From the NCBI RefSeq assembly GCF_000949475.1, contig NZ_JRHC01000005.1, positions 124,001-188,000 of the forward strand: a stretch of DNA of 64,000 bases. Reading direction: 5' to 3'. The notes beneath the pieces were generated by a model. That model was not told the DNA's origin. It made no database searches and worked only from the letters and a program-made list of their open reading frames with translations. Position 1 is the stretch's first letter; each line of letters opens with the position of its first letter. The translations under genes were made by a program, and so were the position numbers. The stretch is from Draconibacterium sediminis. Lineage in GTDB: Bacteria; Bacteroidota; Bacteroidia; Bacteroidales; Prolixibacteraceae. Of this stretch, positions 8,499 through 17,677 are shown piece by piece.

Positions 8499-8544
8499 CT
8501 AGAGTAAATCGCACTTTCAGCGCTCTGTGCTTTTCGTAAATTTA

Positions 8545-8562
8545 ACTTTCAGCGCTGAAAGT
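8545..8562. repeat. 18-bp perfect palindrome ACTTTCAGCGCTGAAAGT
   Basis: The palindrome is perfect. A partial copy (CACTTTCAGCGCT) occurs at about 8512-8524, just upstream. It lies between two other palindromic elements in the same spacer. Confidence 0.55.
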
Positions 8563-8576
8563 GCTGTTTAATTCAG

Positions 8577-8621
8577 CCTTGGGCAAAGCTAATTGCCAAA
8601 TGGCTATTGCGTCGCCCAAGG
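8577..8621. repeat. nested palindromic element, outer arms CCTTGGGC/GCCCAAGG
   Basis: The arms at 8577-8584 and 8614-8621 are perfect complements, with an inner GCCA/TGGC hairpin at 8595-8604. It has the same nested design as the element at 8451-8498 but unrelated arm sequence. No gene was found in the rest of 8331-8772. Confidence 0.5.
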
Positions 8622-8772
8622 AAAATATATGATGTAGTATAAAAAGGCGCAAGTATAAAAGTTGATTGAAAAGCGGAACCTCCCTGCGCCGCATATCTGT
8701 AGAAAGTTAAAATATTAATCCACCTGAGTTTACAGGTGATCTCTTTTTTAGACCCCTTAACCAATATTTAGG

Positions 8773-8810
8773 CAAAAAAAATACCCGACTTAAAAAAGCC
8801 GGATACTTTA
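8773..8810 (-). terminator. intrinsic terminator of the peptide transporter gene
   Basis: On the minus strand a GTATCCGGCTT/AAGTCGGGTAT stem (with G-T pairs) is followed by a run of eight T residues, shortly after the transporter stop codon at 8836. Confidence 0.75.
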
Positions 8811-8835
8811 AATATTTTCTCAAATAGTTTATTTC

Positions 8836-10365
8836 CTATTTTATTCCGTGCATCATCTTTTTCAATACCGGAGAAAGGGCAATTGCAATAAGCGCAAAAA
8901 TAGCCGACTGGATAGCGATTAACCAGAAAACCTGAATTTCAGTTCCCAGGGCACTCTCAAGTTTTATTGAGATAGCTTTCATTTGCGAAGCCACAAAGTT
9001 ACCGGCGGCAATCGAACCAAACCAAATTCCCATCATGGTAGAAACCAGTTTTGGTGGCGATAATTTGGTTACCATCGAAAGGCCAATTGGCGAGAGGCAA
9101 AGTTCACCAAATGTATGGAACAGGAATACCACGATCAACCACAATGGGCTAACCAAACGAAGTGTTTCGCCTCCTGTAGATCTGCTGTAAGCAATTGCCA
9201 TGATCACAAAGCCCAGCGAAAGCATAATTAAACCCCAGGCAAATTTCATTGGCGTATTAGGGTTTATTTTTAGTTTATCCAGCTTCAACCATAAAATGCT
9301 GAATAGCGGCGCGCATGTAACAATCCAGATAGCGTTAATACTTTGAAACCAGCTGGCCGGAATTTCCCAGTTGCCGATCATTCGTTGTGTATTATCGCGG
9401 GCAAAAACGTTAAAGGTTGTACCTGCCTGCTCAAAACCACCCCAGAATAAGATGTTAAAAAGGGCCAGAACAAGAATAACTCCTATTCGCGACCATTCGG
9501 CTTTACCGCTTGTTCCTCTAAAAATACTTGTGGCAAGTACAATTACAGCACCAATTCCAACAATGTAAATGATTGTTTTCGAAACGGTTTCAGGCATTGC
9601 ACCCCAGCCAACGATTACAGCAAACACTACTGCAACAATACCAACGGCGAAAAGTAATATCCCGAACCAGTCTTTCAGAATCAGACGTACTCTTTCAGCT
9701 TTTACCTTTGGAGGCATTCCAATGTGCCCAAGTGTGTGACTCCGAACAAAGAACCAAACAGTACCTAAAACCATTCCGATTCCTGCAGCCAGAAAACCAT
9801 ATTGCCAGGCTACCTGCTCACCAAGTTTACCTGTTATTAGAGGAGAGATAAATGCACCCAGGTTGATACCCATGTAGAAGATGGTAAAACCACCGTCTTT
9901 GCGTGGGTCGTTATTGTCGTACAATTCGCCCACCATGGTAGAAATGTTGGGTTTAAAGAAACCATTACCCAGAATCAGAATTCCCAATCCGGCGTAAAAA
10001 ATGGTTTGACGGAATTCGATACTTGCATCAGAACCGTATAACCACGCACTTCCGGCCAACAGGAATTGTCCAACGGCCATGGTTAAACCTCCAATGTAAA
10101 TCGATTTTCGCTGCCCCAGCACTTTGTCGGCCAGCATTCCACCCAAAATCGGGGTAACATAAACTAAACCGGTGAAAATACCATAAATGGTAAAGGCATC
10201 GAGTTCTGCCATTTCAAATCCGCCCGAAGCAAAAGTTGCCGTAAGGAAAAGAACCAATAAGGCCCGCATTCCATAGTAACTAAAGCGTTCCCACATTTCA
10301 CTGGCAAAAAGTGTTGAAAGCCCGATTGGGTGACCAAAGAAGGCTTTATTTGCATCTCTACTCAT
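8836..10365 (-). CDS. POT/PTR-family proton-dependent di/tripeptide transporter
   Basis: A 509-residue polytopic inner-membrane protein of the normal length for POT transporters, which import di- and tripeptides with protons. The N-terminus holds the ExxERFxYYG motif (EMWERFSYYGMRALLVLFL), whose charged residues take part in proton coupling. FYMGINLGAFISPLITGKLG matches the PTR2 signature FYxxINxG. About 12-14 hydrophobic segments follow. It is divergent from the dipeptidase gene at 10578 across a 212-bp spacer, so peptide import and cytosolic hydrolysis are probably co-regulated. Confidence 0.93.
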   Translation of the reverse strand: MSRDANKAFFGHPIGLSTLFASEMWERFSYYGMRALLVLFLTATFASGGFEMAELDAFTIYGIFTGLVYVTPILGGMLADKVLGQRKSIYIGGLTMAVGQFLLAGSAWLYGSDASIEFRQTIFYAGLGILILGNGFFKPNISTMVGELYDNNDPRKDGGFTIFYMGINLGAFISPLITGKLGEQVAWQYGFLAAGIGMVLGTVWFFVRSHTLGHIGMPPKVKAERVRLILKDWFGILLFAVGIVAVVFAVIVGWGAMPETVSKTIIYIVGIGAVIVLATSIFRGTSGKAEWSRIGVILVLALFNILFWGGFEQAGTTFNVFARDNTQRMIGNWEIPASWFQSINAIWIVTCAPLFSILWLKLDKLKINPNTPMKFAWGLIMLSLGFVIMAIAYSRSTGGETLRLVSPLWLIVVFLFHTFGELCLSPIGLSMVTKLSPPKLVSTMMGIWFGSIAAGNFVASQMKAISIKLESALGTEIQVFWLIAIQSAIFALIAIALSPVLKKMMHGIK

Positions 10366-10577
10366 AATATCTTTATCTTTTATTTTCTAAAGCTCGCTAA
10401 AATATCAATTATCTTCAAAGATTTCCGTGAAACATATCAGCTTTTCTGTTCTTCTGCCTAATTTTATACTGTTTTAAAAACTTTTAAGCCGAAAATGCAC
10501 AAAATGTTTTTTCATTTGTTGCTTACTTTGTTCGATAAAATTGCAGGTATTTAACCTGAAGTAAAAAACGCATTATT

Positions 10578-12041
10578 ATGAGTGTAGAAATTAAAAATCT
10601 CGAGCCACAAAATGTGTGGGAGATCTTTTCTGAAATGACCCAAATTCCACGTCCTTCAAACCATGAAGAGCAGATTCAGAATTGGGCAGTAAGTTTTGGT
10701 GAAAAACTGGGATTGGAAACCATTAAAGACGATGCCGGAAACGTAATTATAAAAAAGCCGGCAACACCGGGTATGGAAAACCGCAAAACGGTGGTTCTGC
10801 AAGGGCACCTCGATATGGTTCCGCAAAAGAACAGCGATAAAGTTCACGATTTTCAAAACGATCCGATAGAGGCTTTCGTTGATGGCGATTGGGTAACAGC
10901 CAACGGAACAACACTGGGTGCCGATAATGGTATAGGCTCGGCGGCTGCAATGGCTGTTTTGGCCTCGAAAACCTTAAAGCACGGGCCCATTGAAGTGTTG
11001 CTTACCGCTACCGAAGAAACCGGAATGGACGGGGCAAACGGATTAAAAGCCGGTATGCTCGATGCTGAAATCCTGATTAATACCGACTCGGAAGACGAAG
11101 GTGAATTGTACGTAGGTTGTGCCGGTGGTGAGGATGTAAATATTACTTTCAATTATACTGAAGAAGAAGTTCCGCTTGGTTTTGTGGCTTTGCAATTAAG
11201 CGTAACCGGTTTGAAAGGTGGCCACTCGGGAATGGATATTATTCTGGGCCGCGGAAATTCGATAAAAACATTTTTCCGGATTATAAATGCAGCCGAAGAA
11301 TTGGGTGTTCGTTTGGCCAGTATCGATGGCGGAAGTTTAAGAAATGCCATACCGCGCGAAGCCTTTGGTGTAGTTGTGGTTGAAGAGGCAAAAGTGGCCG
11401 AATTTATTGCTTTGGTTGATGAAATTGCCGATGACGTAAAAGCTGAACTTGCTGCTACCGAACCTGATATTGATATTGCTGTTGAACAAACCGAAATGCC
11501 GGAAACTTTGATCGATGCAGCTACTCAGAAAAACGTAACAAAAGCTGTTGTTGCCTGCCCAAATGGTGTTATCCGGATGAGCGACAGCATGAAAGGGCTG
11601 GTGGAAACTTCTACCAACCTGGCCATTCTGAAATCGGACGCAAAAAGCAAAACCATTAATGGTGGTTGTTTGATGCGTAGCTCGGTGGATTCGGCTAAAG
11701 ATGAACTGGGAACGCGTTTAAAAGCTGTTTTTGAACTGGCTGGCGCCGAGGTAACTTTGTCGGGCGCTTATCCGGGATGGAAACCAAACATGGAATCGCC
11801 GATTTTAAAAACCATGCAAAACGTGTATAACGAAAAATGGGGCAGGGTACCCAAAATTATGGGAATTCACGCAGGTTTGGAGTGTGGTATTCTGGCACAA
11901 AACTACCCGCACTGGGATATGATCTCGTTTGGACCAACCATTCGTTTCCCGCACTCACCGGATGAAAAAGTAAATATTGAAACAGTTAAGAAATTCTGGG
12001 AGTTTTTGGTGGCCACACTGGAAGCTATTCCTGAAAAATAG
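10578..12041 (+). CDS. pepD: cytosol nonspecific (aminoacyl-histidine) dipeptidase, M20 family
   Basis: A 487-residue protein matching the PepD family in length. It hydrolyses dipeptides in the cytoplasm with a two-metal centre. Metal and catalytic motifs are visible in order: QGHLDMVPQ, GADNGIGSAAAMA, the catalytic pair in ATEETGMDGA, INTDSEDEGELYVGCAGG, and IHAGLECGI near the C-terminus. The lid/dimerisation domain lies between (LKGGHSGMDI onward). The gene is divergent from a POT peptide transporter. It ends at a strong bidirectional terminator, and nothing appears broken. Confidence 0.95.
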   Translation: MSVEIKNLEPQNVWEIFSEMTQIPRPSNHEEQIQNWAVSFGEKLGLETIKDDAGNVIIKKPATPGMENRKTVVLQGHLDMVPQKNSDKVHDFQNDPIEAFVDGDWVTANGTTLGADNGIGSAAAMAVLASKTLKHGPIEVLLTATEETGMDGANGLKAGMLDAEILINTDSEDEGELYVGCAGGEDVNITFNYTEEEVPLGFVALQLSVTGLKGGHSGMDIILGRGNSIKTFFRIINAAEELGVRLASIDGGSLRNAIPREAFGVVVVEEAKVAEFIALVDEIADDVKAELAATEPDIDIAVEQTEMPETLIDAATQKNVTKAVVACPNGVIRMSDSMKGLVETSTNLAILKSDAKSKTINGGCLMRSSVDSAKDELGTRLKAVFELAGAEVTLSGAYPGWKPNMESPILKTMQNVYNEKWGRVPKIMGIHAGLECGILAQNYPHWDMISFGPTIRFPHSPDEKVNIETVKKFWEFLVATLEAIPEK

Positions 12042-12060
12042 AATTTCCGATAATTAACAA

Positions 12061-12095
12061 TAGTGATAGTATGACTCAAAGTCATACTATCACTA
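12061..12095. terminator. bidirectional hairpin between convergent genes
   Basis: A perfect 16-bp stem (TAGTGATAGTATGACT and its complement) closes a 3-nt loop. It lies between the pepD stop and the convergent VOC gene stop. A T tract occurs about 15 bp later on the plus strand. Confidence 0.75.
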
Positions 12096-12116
12096 TTCTC
12101 TGGTTGTAGCATTTTT

Positions 12117-12542
12117 TTATTCCATAATCAGGCTGCCCTGTTCATCAAAGTTCCAGAATGGCGCCCATGCAATTTCCCAGGCATTCCCGTCGGGATCGGC
12201 AAAATAAGCATCGTAACCACCCCAAAAGGTTTCGCGAGGTTCAACAAGCGGTTTACCTCCGTTTTTAATTACCGTGTTATACAATTCCTGAACGGCTTCT
12301 TTAGTATCGAGATTGATGGCACATGTAACTCCTGAAAAACCACTTCTGGCAGGACTTATTTCAGCATCTTCGGCCAGCTTGTCGATGGGGTAGAGGCCTA
12401 AAATTATTCCACCATGGTTAAAGAAAACAATGTTCTCATCGCTGTCTTTTGTCGGTTCCCAGCCCAATGCATTTTTGTAAAAATCGCGTGAAACCTGCAG
12501 GTTCTTTACTCCGATTGTTACAATGTTTAATCGTGGTTTCAT
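12117..12542 (-). CDS. VOC (glyoxalase/bleomycin-resistance fold) family protein
   Basis: A 141-residue protein with the paired beta-alpha-beta-beta-beta modules of the vicinal oxygen chelate superfamily. It opens RLNIVTIGVKNLQVSRDFYK and has the late YDAYFADPDGNAWEIAWAP segment, the classic second-module signature. Such proteins include lyases, dioxygenases and antibiotic-binding proteins, and the substrate cannot be deduced. It lies upstream of nothing obvious in its own direction and ends at the shared hairpin with pepD. Confidence 0.85.
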   Translation of the reverse strand: MKPRLNIVTIGVKNLQVSRDFYKNALGWEPTKDSDENIVFFNHGGIILGLYPIDKLAEDAEISPARSGFSGVTCAINLDTKEAVQELYNTVIKNGGKPLVEPRETFWGGYDAYFADPDGNAWEIAWAPFWNFDEQGSLIME

Positions 12543-12584
12543 TTTTTTGAGATATTGGTTAATGAGTAAGGGTTGTGTGTTGGA

Positions 12585-12839
12585 TTACATTCTTTTTAAT
12601 CTTAGAAATTCCTTCAACTCATCCTTCCTTTCTTTTGAAAGTTGATGCCAGCGAATTCCCTGAATAGCTCCCTCAAGCGCACAAAGCATATTGTAACACG
12701 CCGATTCATCTTCGATCTCAAGTCTTAAAAAGGTATTTTCAGCACCTGTTTCACTAAGTTGTTCATGACTTGTAATGCCGGCGTTCAATAATTTCTGTTC
12801 CAGCGTTTTCCCGATGTTGGGTAGTTCACTTAATTTCAT
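12585..12839 (-). CDS. TfoX/Sxy C-terminal domain protein
   Basis: An 84-residue protein beginning MKLSELPNIGKTLEQKLLNA. I chose the start at 12839 because this is the conserved beginning of the TfoX_C helix-hairpin-helix-like domain. An upstream in-frame ATG at 12887 would add 16 residues without similarity. The body (IRWHQLSKERKDELKEF) completes the domain. In Haemophilus and Escherichia, TfoX/Sxy promotes competence-gene expression, but there the domain is joined to an N-terminal part that is absent here. Stand-alone C-terminal versions are common in Bacteroidota and their role is unknown. Confidence 0.75.
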   Translation of the reverse strand: MKLSELPNIGKTLEQKLLNAGITSHEQLSETGAENTFLRLEIEDESACYNMLCALEGAIQGIRWHQLSKERKDELKEFLRLKRM

Positions 12840-12872
12840 ACTATTAAAATGGTTTATTTTTAACGGTATAGT

Positions 12873-12933
12873 ATGGAACTCGCACATATCTTAATATTCC
12901 CCTTGGGCGTACTAGTCTAAATGCTCGTTTCAT
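12873..12933. repeat. 61-bp inverted-end element, copy 1
   Basis: It begins ATGGAACTCGC and ends GCTCGTTTCAT, imperfect inverted ends (ATGrAAC core). A second stretch with the same two ends, 57 bp long, lies at 27083-27139. The interiors differ. Confidence 0.35.
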
Positions 12934-12937
12934 TTTA

Positions 12938-14038
12938 CTAATATTTTGGCATCATTTCAATAAACTCGCCTTCGGTGGTAATCATGTGCCCCATCATATT
13001 TGCGGTAAGGCACGAATGTACGGGAATGATCTCCACCAAATCGCCCACGTTTATCTGTTTAAAATGGGTAGGCGTAACTTTTATTACACCGTGTTCCTGC
13101 GAAAGGCGCGACAGGTAATTTTTGGTGTCGAGTAGAATCTTTTCATCATCCTGACTGATAATCACCCGACCATATAATTGTTTACCATCCGTATTTTGCA
13201 GCGTATCCTTCGAGAAATGAACAGCACCACCGTAAATCACAATTTCGTTACGCGAAACATGTTTGGCCACAACCGGGCACACCATTTTTACCGCAATATC
13301 ACTTATTTCGCATACGCCGAGGTTGTGCTGCATGAGGTCGTAAAAAACAAAGTTGCCCGGACGAAGCTCATCTATCCCGTCGAAATTTCCGCAAATGCTT
13401 GCCGATGGTGTGTCGCCCATACTCAGTTCCATTCCCGGATATTCTTTATGATACCTGTTTTTTAGCTTCTTCAGTTTAAGCAGGGCATCAAAATGACTGC
13501 TGAATATTTCGTTGGTTGATAGTGCCGTGTAGGTATGGCCGGTGTGTGTAAGAAATCCTTTAAAAGTAAGTTTGCTGTTTTTGCGCAAAATATCAAGGAT
13601 TGAATCGATACGCCCCGTTCTGCCTGCAGGAATACCTGTACGGTTGTAACCGGTGTCGATTTTTAAATACACGCCAATTTTGTTGCTCGCTTTTCCGGCC
13701 AGCACTTCTGCCGCCTCCCTGTTTTCAAGCAGTACATTTAGTTTTATGGAATCGGCCAAACGGTTAATCCGGCTCATTTCCAGAATATTCAACGGAAAAG
13801 CAAGCGTTATGTCATTCCATCCGTTCGATGCAAAATATTCAGCCATTAACACCGAAGAAACAGTAATCTGGCTGATCCCAAAACGTTTAAACCACTCACC
13901 GACCTTTGCTGCCTGATGCGTTTTGAAATGAGGCCTTAACCGAAGATTATAGTTCTCCGCTTTTTTTACCATCCGTTCAATGTTTTGCAGGCAAACTTCT
14001 TTGTCAATAATTAGTGTAGGTCGTGTAATTTCTGTCAT
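12938..14038 (-). CDS. D-threonine aldolase / D-serine dehydratase-like fold-III PLP enzyme
   Basis: A 366-residue protein of the alanine-racemase-like (fold type III) PLP family. The N-terminal RPHFKTHQ block puts the likely Schiff-base lysine at K39. The glycine-rich and acidic segments of the barrel follow (KIDTGYNRTGIPAGRTGRID, then SMGDTPSASI). The C-terminal beta domain ends with PVHSCLTANMMGHM, whose His and Cys match the zinc ligands of eukaryotic-type D-serine dehydratase and D-threonine aldolase. It probably acts on D-hydroxy amino acids in the cytoplasm. It lies six bases after pncB and may be co-transcribed. The exact substrate is undecided. Confidence 0.8.
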   Translation of the reverse strand: MTEITRPTLIIDKEVCLQNIERMVKKAENYNLRLRPHFKTHQAAKVGEWFKRFGISQITVSSVLMAEYFASNGWNDITLAFPLNILEMSRINRLADSIKLNVLLENREAAEVLAGKASNKIGVYLKIDTGYNRTGIPAGRTGRIDSILDILRKNSKLTFKGFLTHTGHTYTALSTNEIFSSHFDALLKLKKLKNRYHKEYPGMELSMGDTPSASICGNFDGIDELRPGNFVFYDLMQHNLGVCEISDIAVKMVCPVVAKHVSRNEIVIYGGAVHFSKDTLQNTDGKQLYGRVIISQDDEKILLDTKNYLSRLSQEHGVIKVTPTHFKQINVGDLVEIIPVHSCLTANMMGHMITTEGEFIEMMPKY

Positions 14039-14044
14039 AAAAAA

Positions 14045-15472
14045 CTAGTGTAACGTTCTTAATTTTTGTGTCAGAGCGTTGCGGGTAGCCATTAATTTAT
14101 TCGAAATGCCAACTTTATACAAGTGTGGGCTGATAAAACGTTTATGTTCGTCGGGCAATAAAGCAGCCCGGCTTTTCAGGTACTCGTGTATTTCTACAGG
14201 GCTTTTGTGTTGAAGTAAGATGTTTCCCTGTTCAACCACTTTTTCGCGAAGAAGTTCGACTTTTAATTTCGAAACTTCGGTGTTTTTCTCGGGGTAAATC
14301 CGGTGATAGATCGTATCCACTTCTTCCGCTTTTTCGTCTTGTAACAGAATTCCATCGCGGTAGAACATACCTTCTTCGTCAAAATACCTTACCATTTGTT
14401 TTTTCCCGGGCAGGGTAATTTTTTCAATATTTTCGGAGAATTTCATTTTTGGCTCTCCGTCAATCTCGGTCAATTTATAAACGCCATCCAGGGCAGCGTC
14501 GCTTTTTCCGGTAATCATTTCGGTGCCAATTCCAAAACCGTCGATGGCAGCATTCTGGTCCAGCAGCAAAGTTTTTATTACGTATTCGTTCAACTGGTTC
14601 GAAGCCAGAATCTGAACATCATGTAATCCGGCATCATCCAGTTGTTTACGTGCTTTTTTACTGAGGTAAGCCAGGTCGCCGCTGTCCAACCGAATGGCTT
14701 TTAGTTTTTCGCCTCTTGCAGCCATTTCATGACCAATGGTAATGGCATTCGGCACTCCCGATTTTAAGGTGTTGTAAGTGTCAACCAGCAAAATGGTATT
14801 GTCGGGATTGGTTTCTGCAAAAGCTCTGAAAGCTTCCAGCTCCGAATCGAAACTTTGTACCCAGCTGTGCGCCATGGTTCCGCTAACAGGAATATCATAT
14901 ATTTTCCCGGCCAAAGTGTTCGATGTTGATGAAGCACCGCCAATACAGGCGGCCCGGCTGGCATGAATGGCACCAAAATCCTGAGCACGGCGCAGTCCAA
15001 AATCGGCAAATAATTTTTGCCCCGAAATATGTTTGATGCGGAAAGCTTTTGTAGCAATCAGCGATTCGAAATTCAGAATATTCAGCAAAATACTTTCCAC
15101 CAACTGGCATTCAATAATGTTTCCTTCAACCGACAGAAGCGGTTCGTTCGGAAAAACAATCTCTCCTTCTTTTACGCTGTAAATATCGCCGGAGAATTTA
15201 AAATCGCGCAGATACTCCAGAAACTCATCCTTGAATCCGTTTGCTTTTAGAAATTCCAGATCTGATTTGGAATAGGTGAATTCATTCAGGGCATCAATAA
15301 AATCCTGCAAACCTGCAAAAACAGTGTACCCACCTTTGTACGGATTGGTCCTGAAACAATAATCAAACGAAGTGTTCTGGTCTTTTTTTTGACAAAAAAA
15401 GTACCCCTGAGCCATAGTCAGCTCATACAAGTCGGTATATAGTCCTAATGTCTCCTTAAATATTGATCCCAT
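14045..15472 (-). CDS. pncB: nicotinate phosphoribosyltransferase
   Basis: A 475-residue protein of the usual length. It converts nicotinate and PRPP to nicotinate mononucleotide in the Preiss-Handler NAD salvage route. Recognisable blocks include GLYTDLYELTMAQGYF at the N-terminus, FGLRRAQDFGAIHASRAAC, SGTMAHSWVQSF and IRLDSGDLAYLSKKARK. The start at 15472 lies just upstream of the conserved GLYTDLYELTMAQ block. The following gene overlaps its downstream end closely (6 bp gap). Confidence 0.95.
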   Translation of the reverse strand: MGSIFKETLGLYTDLYELTMAQGYFFCQKKDQNTSFDYCFRTNPYKGGYTVFAGLQDFIDALNEFTYSKSDLEFLKANGFKDEFLEYLRDFKFSGDIYSVKEGEIVFPNEPLLSVEGNIIECQLVESILLNILNFESLIATKAFRIKHISGQKLFADFGLRRAQDFGAIHASRAACIGGASSTSNTLAGKIYDIPVSGTMAHSWVQSFDSELEAFRAFAETNPDNTILLVDTYNTLKSGVPNAITIGHEMAARGEKLKAIRLDSGDLAYLSKKARKQLDDAGLHDVQILASNQLNEYVIKTLLLDQNAAIDGFGIGTEMITGKSDAALDGVYKLTEIDGEPKMKFSENIEKITLPGKKQMVRYFDEEGMFYRDGILLQDEKAEEVDTIYHRIYPEKNTEVSKLKVELLREKVVEQGNILLQHKSPVEIHEYLKSRAALLPDEHKRFISPHLYKVGISNKLMATRNALTQKLRTLH

Positions 15473-15669
15473 TTTGCCCCCTCTGAGATGCTTAAAGATA
15501 ATTAAGAAATATAACTATCTATATGATCTGATTAATAATTTAACCGAATGTTTATGCTCAGAACAAGGAGGCGGTTTTGTAAACAGGTCAGTGTTTGGTA
15601 CTTAATTGCAATGAAAAGTAGCAGAAATGTTGGGGAATTTTCGAAATCTCGGGCGACATTCTAAAACAA

Positions 15670-15701
15670 AAAACGCTGTTCAAATAAATGAACAGCGTTT
15701 T
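15670..15701 (-). terminator. intrinsic terminator of the purA operon
   Basis: The stem AAACGCTGTTC/GAACAGCGTTT with a 7-nt loop lies about 20 bp past the purA stop. On the minus strand it is followed by Ts interrupted by one G. The rest of the spacer 15473-15669 shows no gene. Confidence 0.8.
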
Positions 15702-15720
15702 CAATCTAAAATATCTTTGT

Positions 15721-16998
15721 TTATTCTTTTTCGAGCATAATTGTTTGTTCCCTGTTCGGTCCAACTGATGCAAGCGTAATAGGAATATCCATTTCGTCTT
15801 CAATAAAGTTAATGTAGTTATTCAGTTCTTCCGGGAATTCGTTCTGGTTTTTAATCTTGGTCAAATCAGTTTTCCAGCCCGGTAGTTCAACGTAAACAGG
15901 TTTCACATTGTCGTCTAACTCGAATGGGAAGTGCTCTACAACTTCACCATCAATTTCATATCCTACACAAACTTTAATGGTATCGAAATCATCCAGCACA
16001 TCGGCTTTCATCATTATCAGTTCGGTAACGCCGTTAAGCATGCAAGTGTATTTCAACGCTACTAAATCTAGCCAGCCACAACGACGCGGACGACCGGTTG
16101 TTGATCCGAATTCGTTACCAGCAGTACGCAGTTTTTCACCTGTTTCATCGAAAAGTTCGGTAGGGAACGGGCCCATTCCAACGCGCGTACAGTAAGCTTT
16201 AAAAATTCCGAAAACTTTTCCAATGGCATTTGGTGCCAATCCTAAACCGGTACAAGCTCCGGCACAAATCGTGTTCGAGCTGGTAACAAACGGGTACGAT
16301 CCGAAATCGATATCGAGCAATGTTCCTTGCGCTCCTTCTGCTAATACTGATTTGCCTGCTTTTAAGGCATCGTTAATCATGTGTTCGCTGTCAACCAATT
16401 GGAATGATTTCAGCACTTCAACACCTTCGAACCACTCTTTTTCACATTCGTTAAGCATCTTTTCGTAGTCGTACTTAAAGAACTCGCTTAACATTACTTT
16501 GTGGTTGTTGATTCGCGCAGTGTATTTTTCTTCAAAGCCGTGAACCAGGTCGCCAACACGCAAACCATCGCGGCCAATTTTATCTTTGTAGGTTGGTCCG
16601 ATTCCTTTTAAGGTAGAACCAATTTTTGTGTCGCCTTTTTTCTGCTCCGATGCAGCATCCAAGATTTTATGAGTAGGCAAAATCATGTGTGCCTTTTTCG
16701 AGATATAAAGGTTTTTCGATATATCGACACCGATTTTACTCAACGATTCAATTTCTTTTTTGAAAACGATTGGGTCGATAACAACACCGTTACCAATTAC
16801 ATTGATTTTATTTTCACGGAAAATGCCCGAAGGGATTGTATGCAAAACGTGTTTAATATTGTTGAATTCAAGGGTGTGGCCGGCGTTTGGCCCTCCCTGG
16901 AAACGAGCTATAACATCGTACTCCGGAGTAAATACGTCAACAATTTTACCTTTTCCCTCGTCGCCCCATTGCAGGCCCAACAATACATCTACCTTCAT
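15721..16998 (-). CDS. purA: adenylosuccinate synthetase
   Basis: A 425-residue protein of normal length. It joins IMP and aspartate with GTP to give adenylosuccinate, the committed step to AMP. The N-terminus carries the GTP-binding GLQWGDEGKGKIVD loop, with the catalytic Asp/His pair in GDEGKGK and GGPNAGHT. STLKGIGPTYKDKIGRDGLR, AEGAQGTLLDIDFGSYPFVT and GSTTGRPRRCGWLDLVALKY are all present. It follows fur and spoT on the same strand, an order seen across Bacteroidota, and ends at an intrinsic terminator. Confidence 0.97.
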   Translation of the reverse strand: MKVDVLLGLQWGDEGKGKIVDVFTPEYDVIARFQGGPNAGHTLEFNNIKHVLHTIPSGIFRENKINVIGNGVVIDPIVFKKEIESLSKIGVDISKNLYISKKAHMILPTHKILDAASEQKKGDTKIGSTLKGIGPTYKDKIGRDGLRVGDLVHGFEEKYTARINNHKVMLSEFFKYDYEKMLNECEKEWFEGVEVLKSFQLVDSEHMINDALKAGKSVLAEGAQGTLLDIDFGSYPFVTSSNTICAGACTGLGLAPNAIGKVFGIFKAYCTRVGMGPFPTELFDETGEKLRTAGNEFGSTTGRPRRCGWLDLVALKYTCMLNGVTELIMMKADVLDDFDTIKVCVGYEIDGEVVEHFPFELDDNVKPVYVELPGWKTDLTKIKNQNEFPEELNNYINFIEDEMDIPITLASVGPNREQTIMLEKE

Positions 16999-17168
16999 TT
17001 TGAATTTTGATTTTTATTTTACATGCAAAACCGCGAAAACTTAATCGATCAAGATTAACCTTTCACGGCTTTCAAATTAAGCAGTTAAAAGTACTAAATA
17101 TTTTATGCTCTGCAATAGAAATACCAGCACTCTGCATTTAATTTATAATCTATTAAGAATTAACGGCT

Positions 17169-17612
17169 TTATTCCTTTTTTGTGCTTTCGCCGTAGATAT
17201 AAAGCGTGTGGTGCGACAATTTAAAATTGTTTTTATTGCAGGCATCTTCAATAATTTCGCGAATGCGAGGATCGTAAAACTCAACTACGGTACCATGTGT
17301 TGTGTCGATAAGATGATCGTGCTGAAGTGTTGCAAATGCCTTTTCGAACTGTGCAATGTTTTTACCAAACTGGTGTTTTACCACCAACTTGCAATCAAGC
17401 AATAAATCGATGGTATTGTATAGTGTAGCGCGGCTTACCCGGTAGTTATTGTTCTTCATCGAAATGTATAACGACTCGATATCGAAATGCCCCTCACGAC
17501 AATAAATTTCGTCAAGAATTGCAAATCTTTCAGGTGTTTTCCGGTGACCGTTCTTTTCAAGGTACTCGGTAAACATGTTGCGCACAGTTTCTCTGGTCTT
17601 GTGGTTATTCAT
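17169..17612 (-). CDS. fur: Fur-family metalloregulator
   Basis: A 147-residue winged-helix repressor. The DNA-binding part reads [20 protein letters not shown] then [19 protein letters not shown], typical of Fur. The histidine-rich hinge ([19 protein letters not shown]) and the C-terminal SHHTLYIYG strand provide metal-ligand histidines. The paired CxxC motifs that bind structural zinc in many Fur proteins are absent, as in other Bacteroidota homologues. It sits between spoT and purA in one operon. Whether iron, peroxide or another metal is sensed cannot be read from the sequence. Confidence 0.85.
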   Translation of the reverse strand: MNNHKTRETVRNMFTEYLEKNGHRKTPERFAILDEIYCREGHFDIESLYISMKNNNYRVSRATLYNTIDLLLDCKLVVKHQFGKNIAQFEKAFATLQHDHLIDTTHGTVVEFYDPRIREIIEDACNKNNFKLSHHTLYIYGESTKKE

Positions 17613-17677
17613 AATTAAACCAATTTTAAATAGGCCAAAAATAGAAAAAAAATTTATTCTTTTAGAATGAATATAAA

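Noticed and set aside
8296-8502. 68-residue frame after the DUF4831 gene
   Set aside because: It spans the terminator and palindromic repeats and has no family resemblance.
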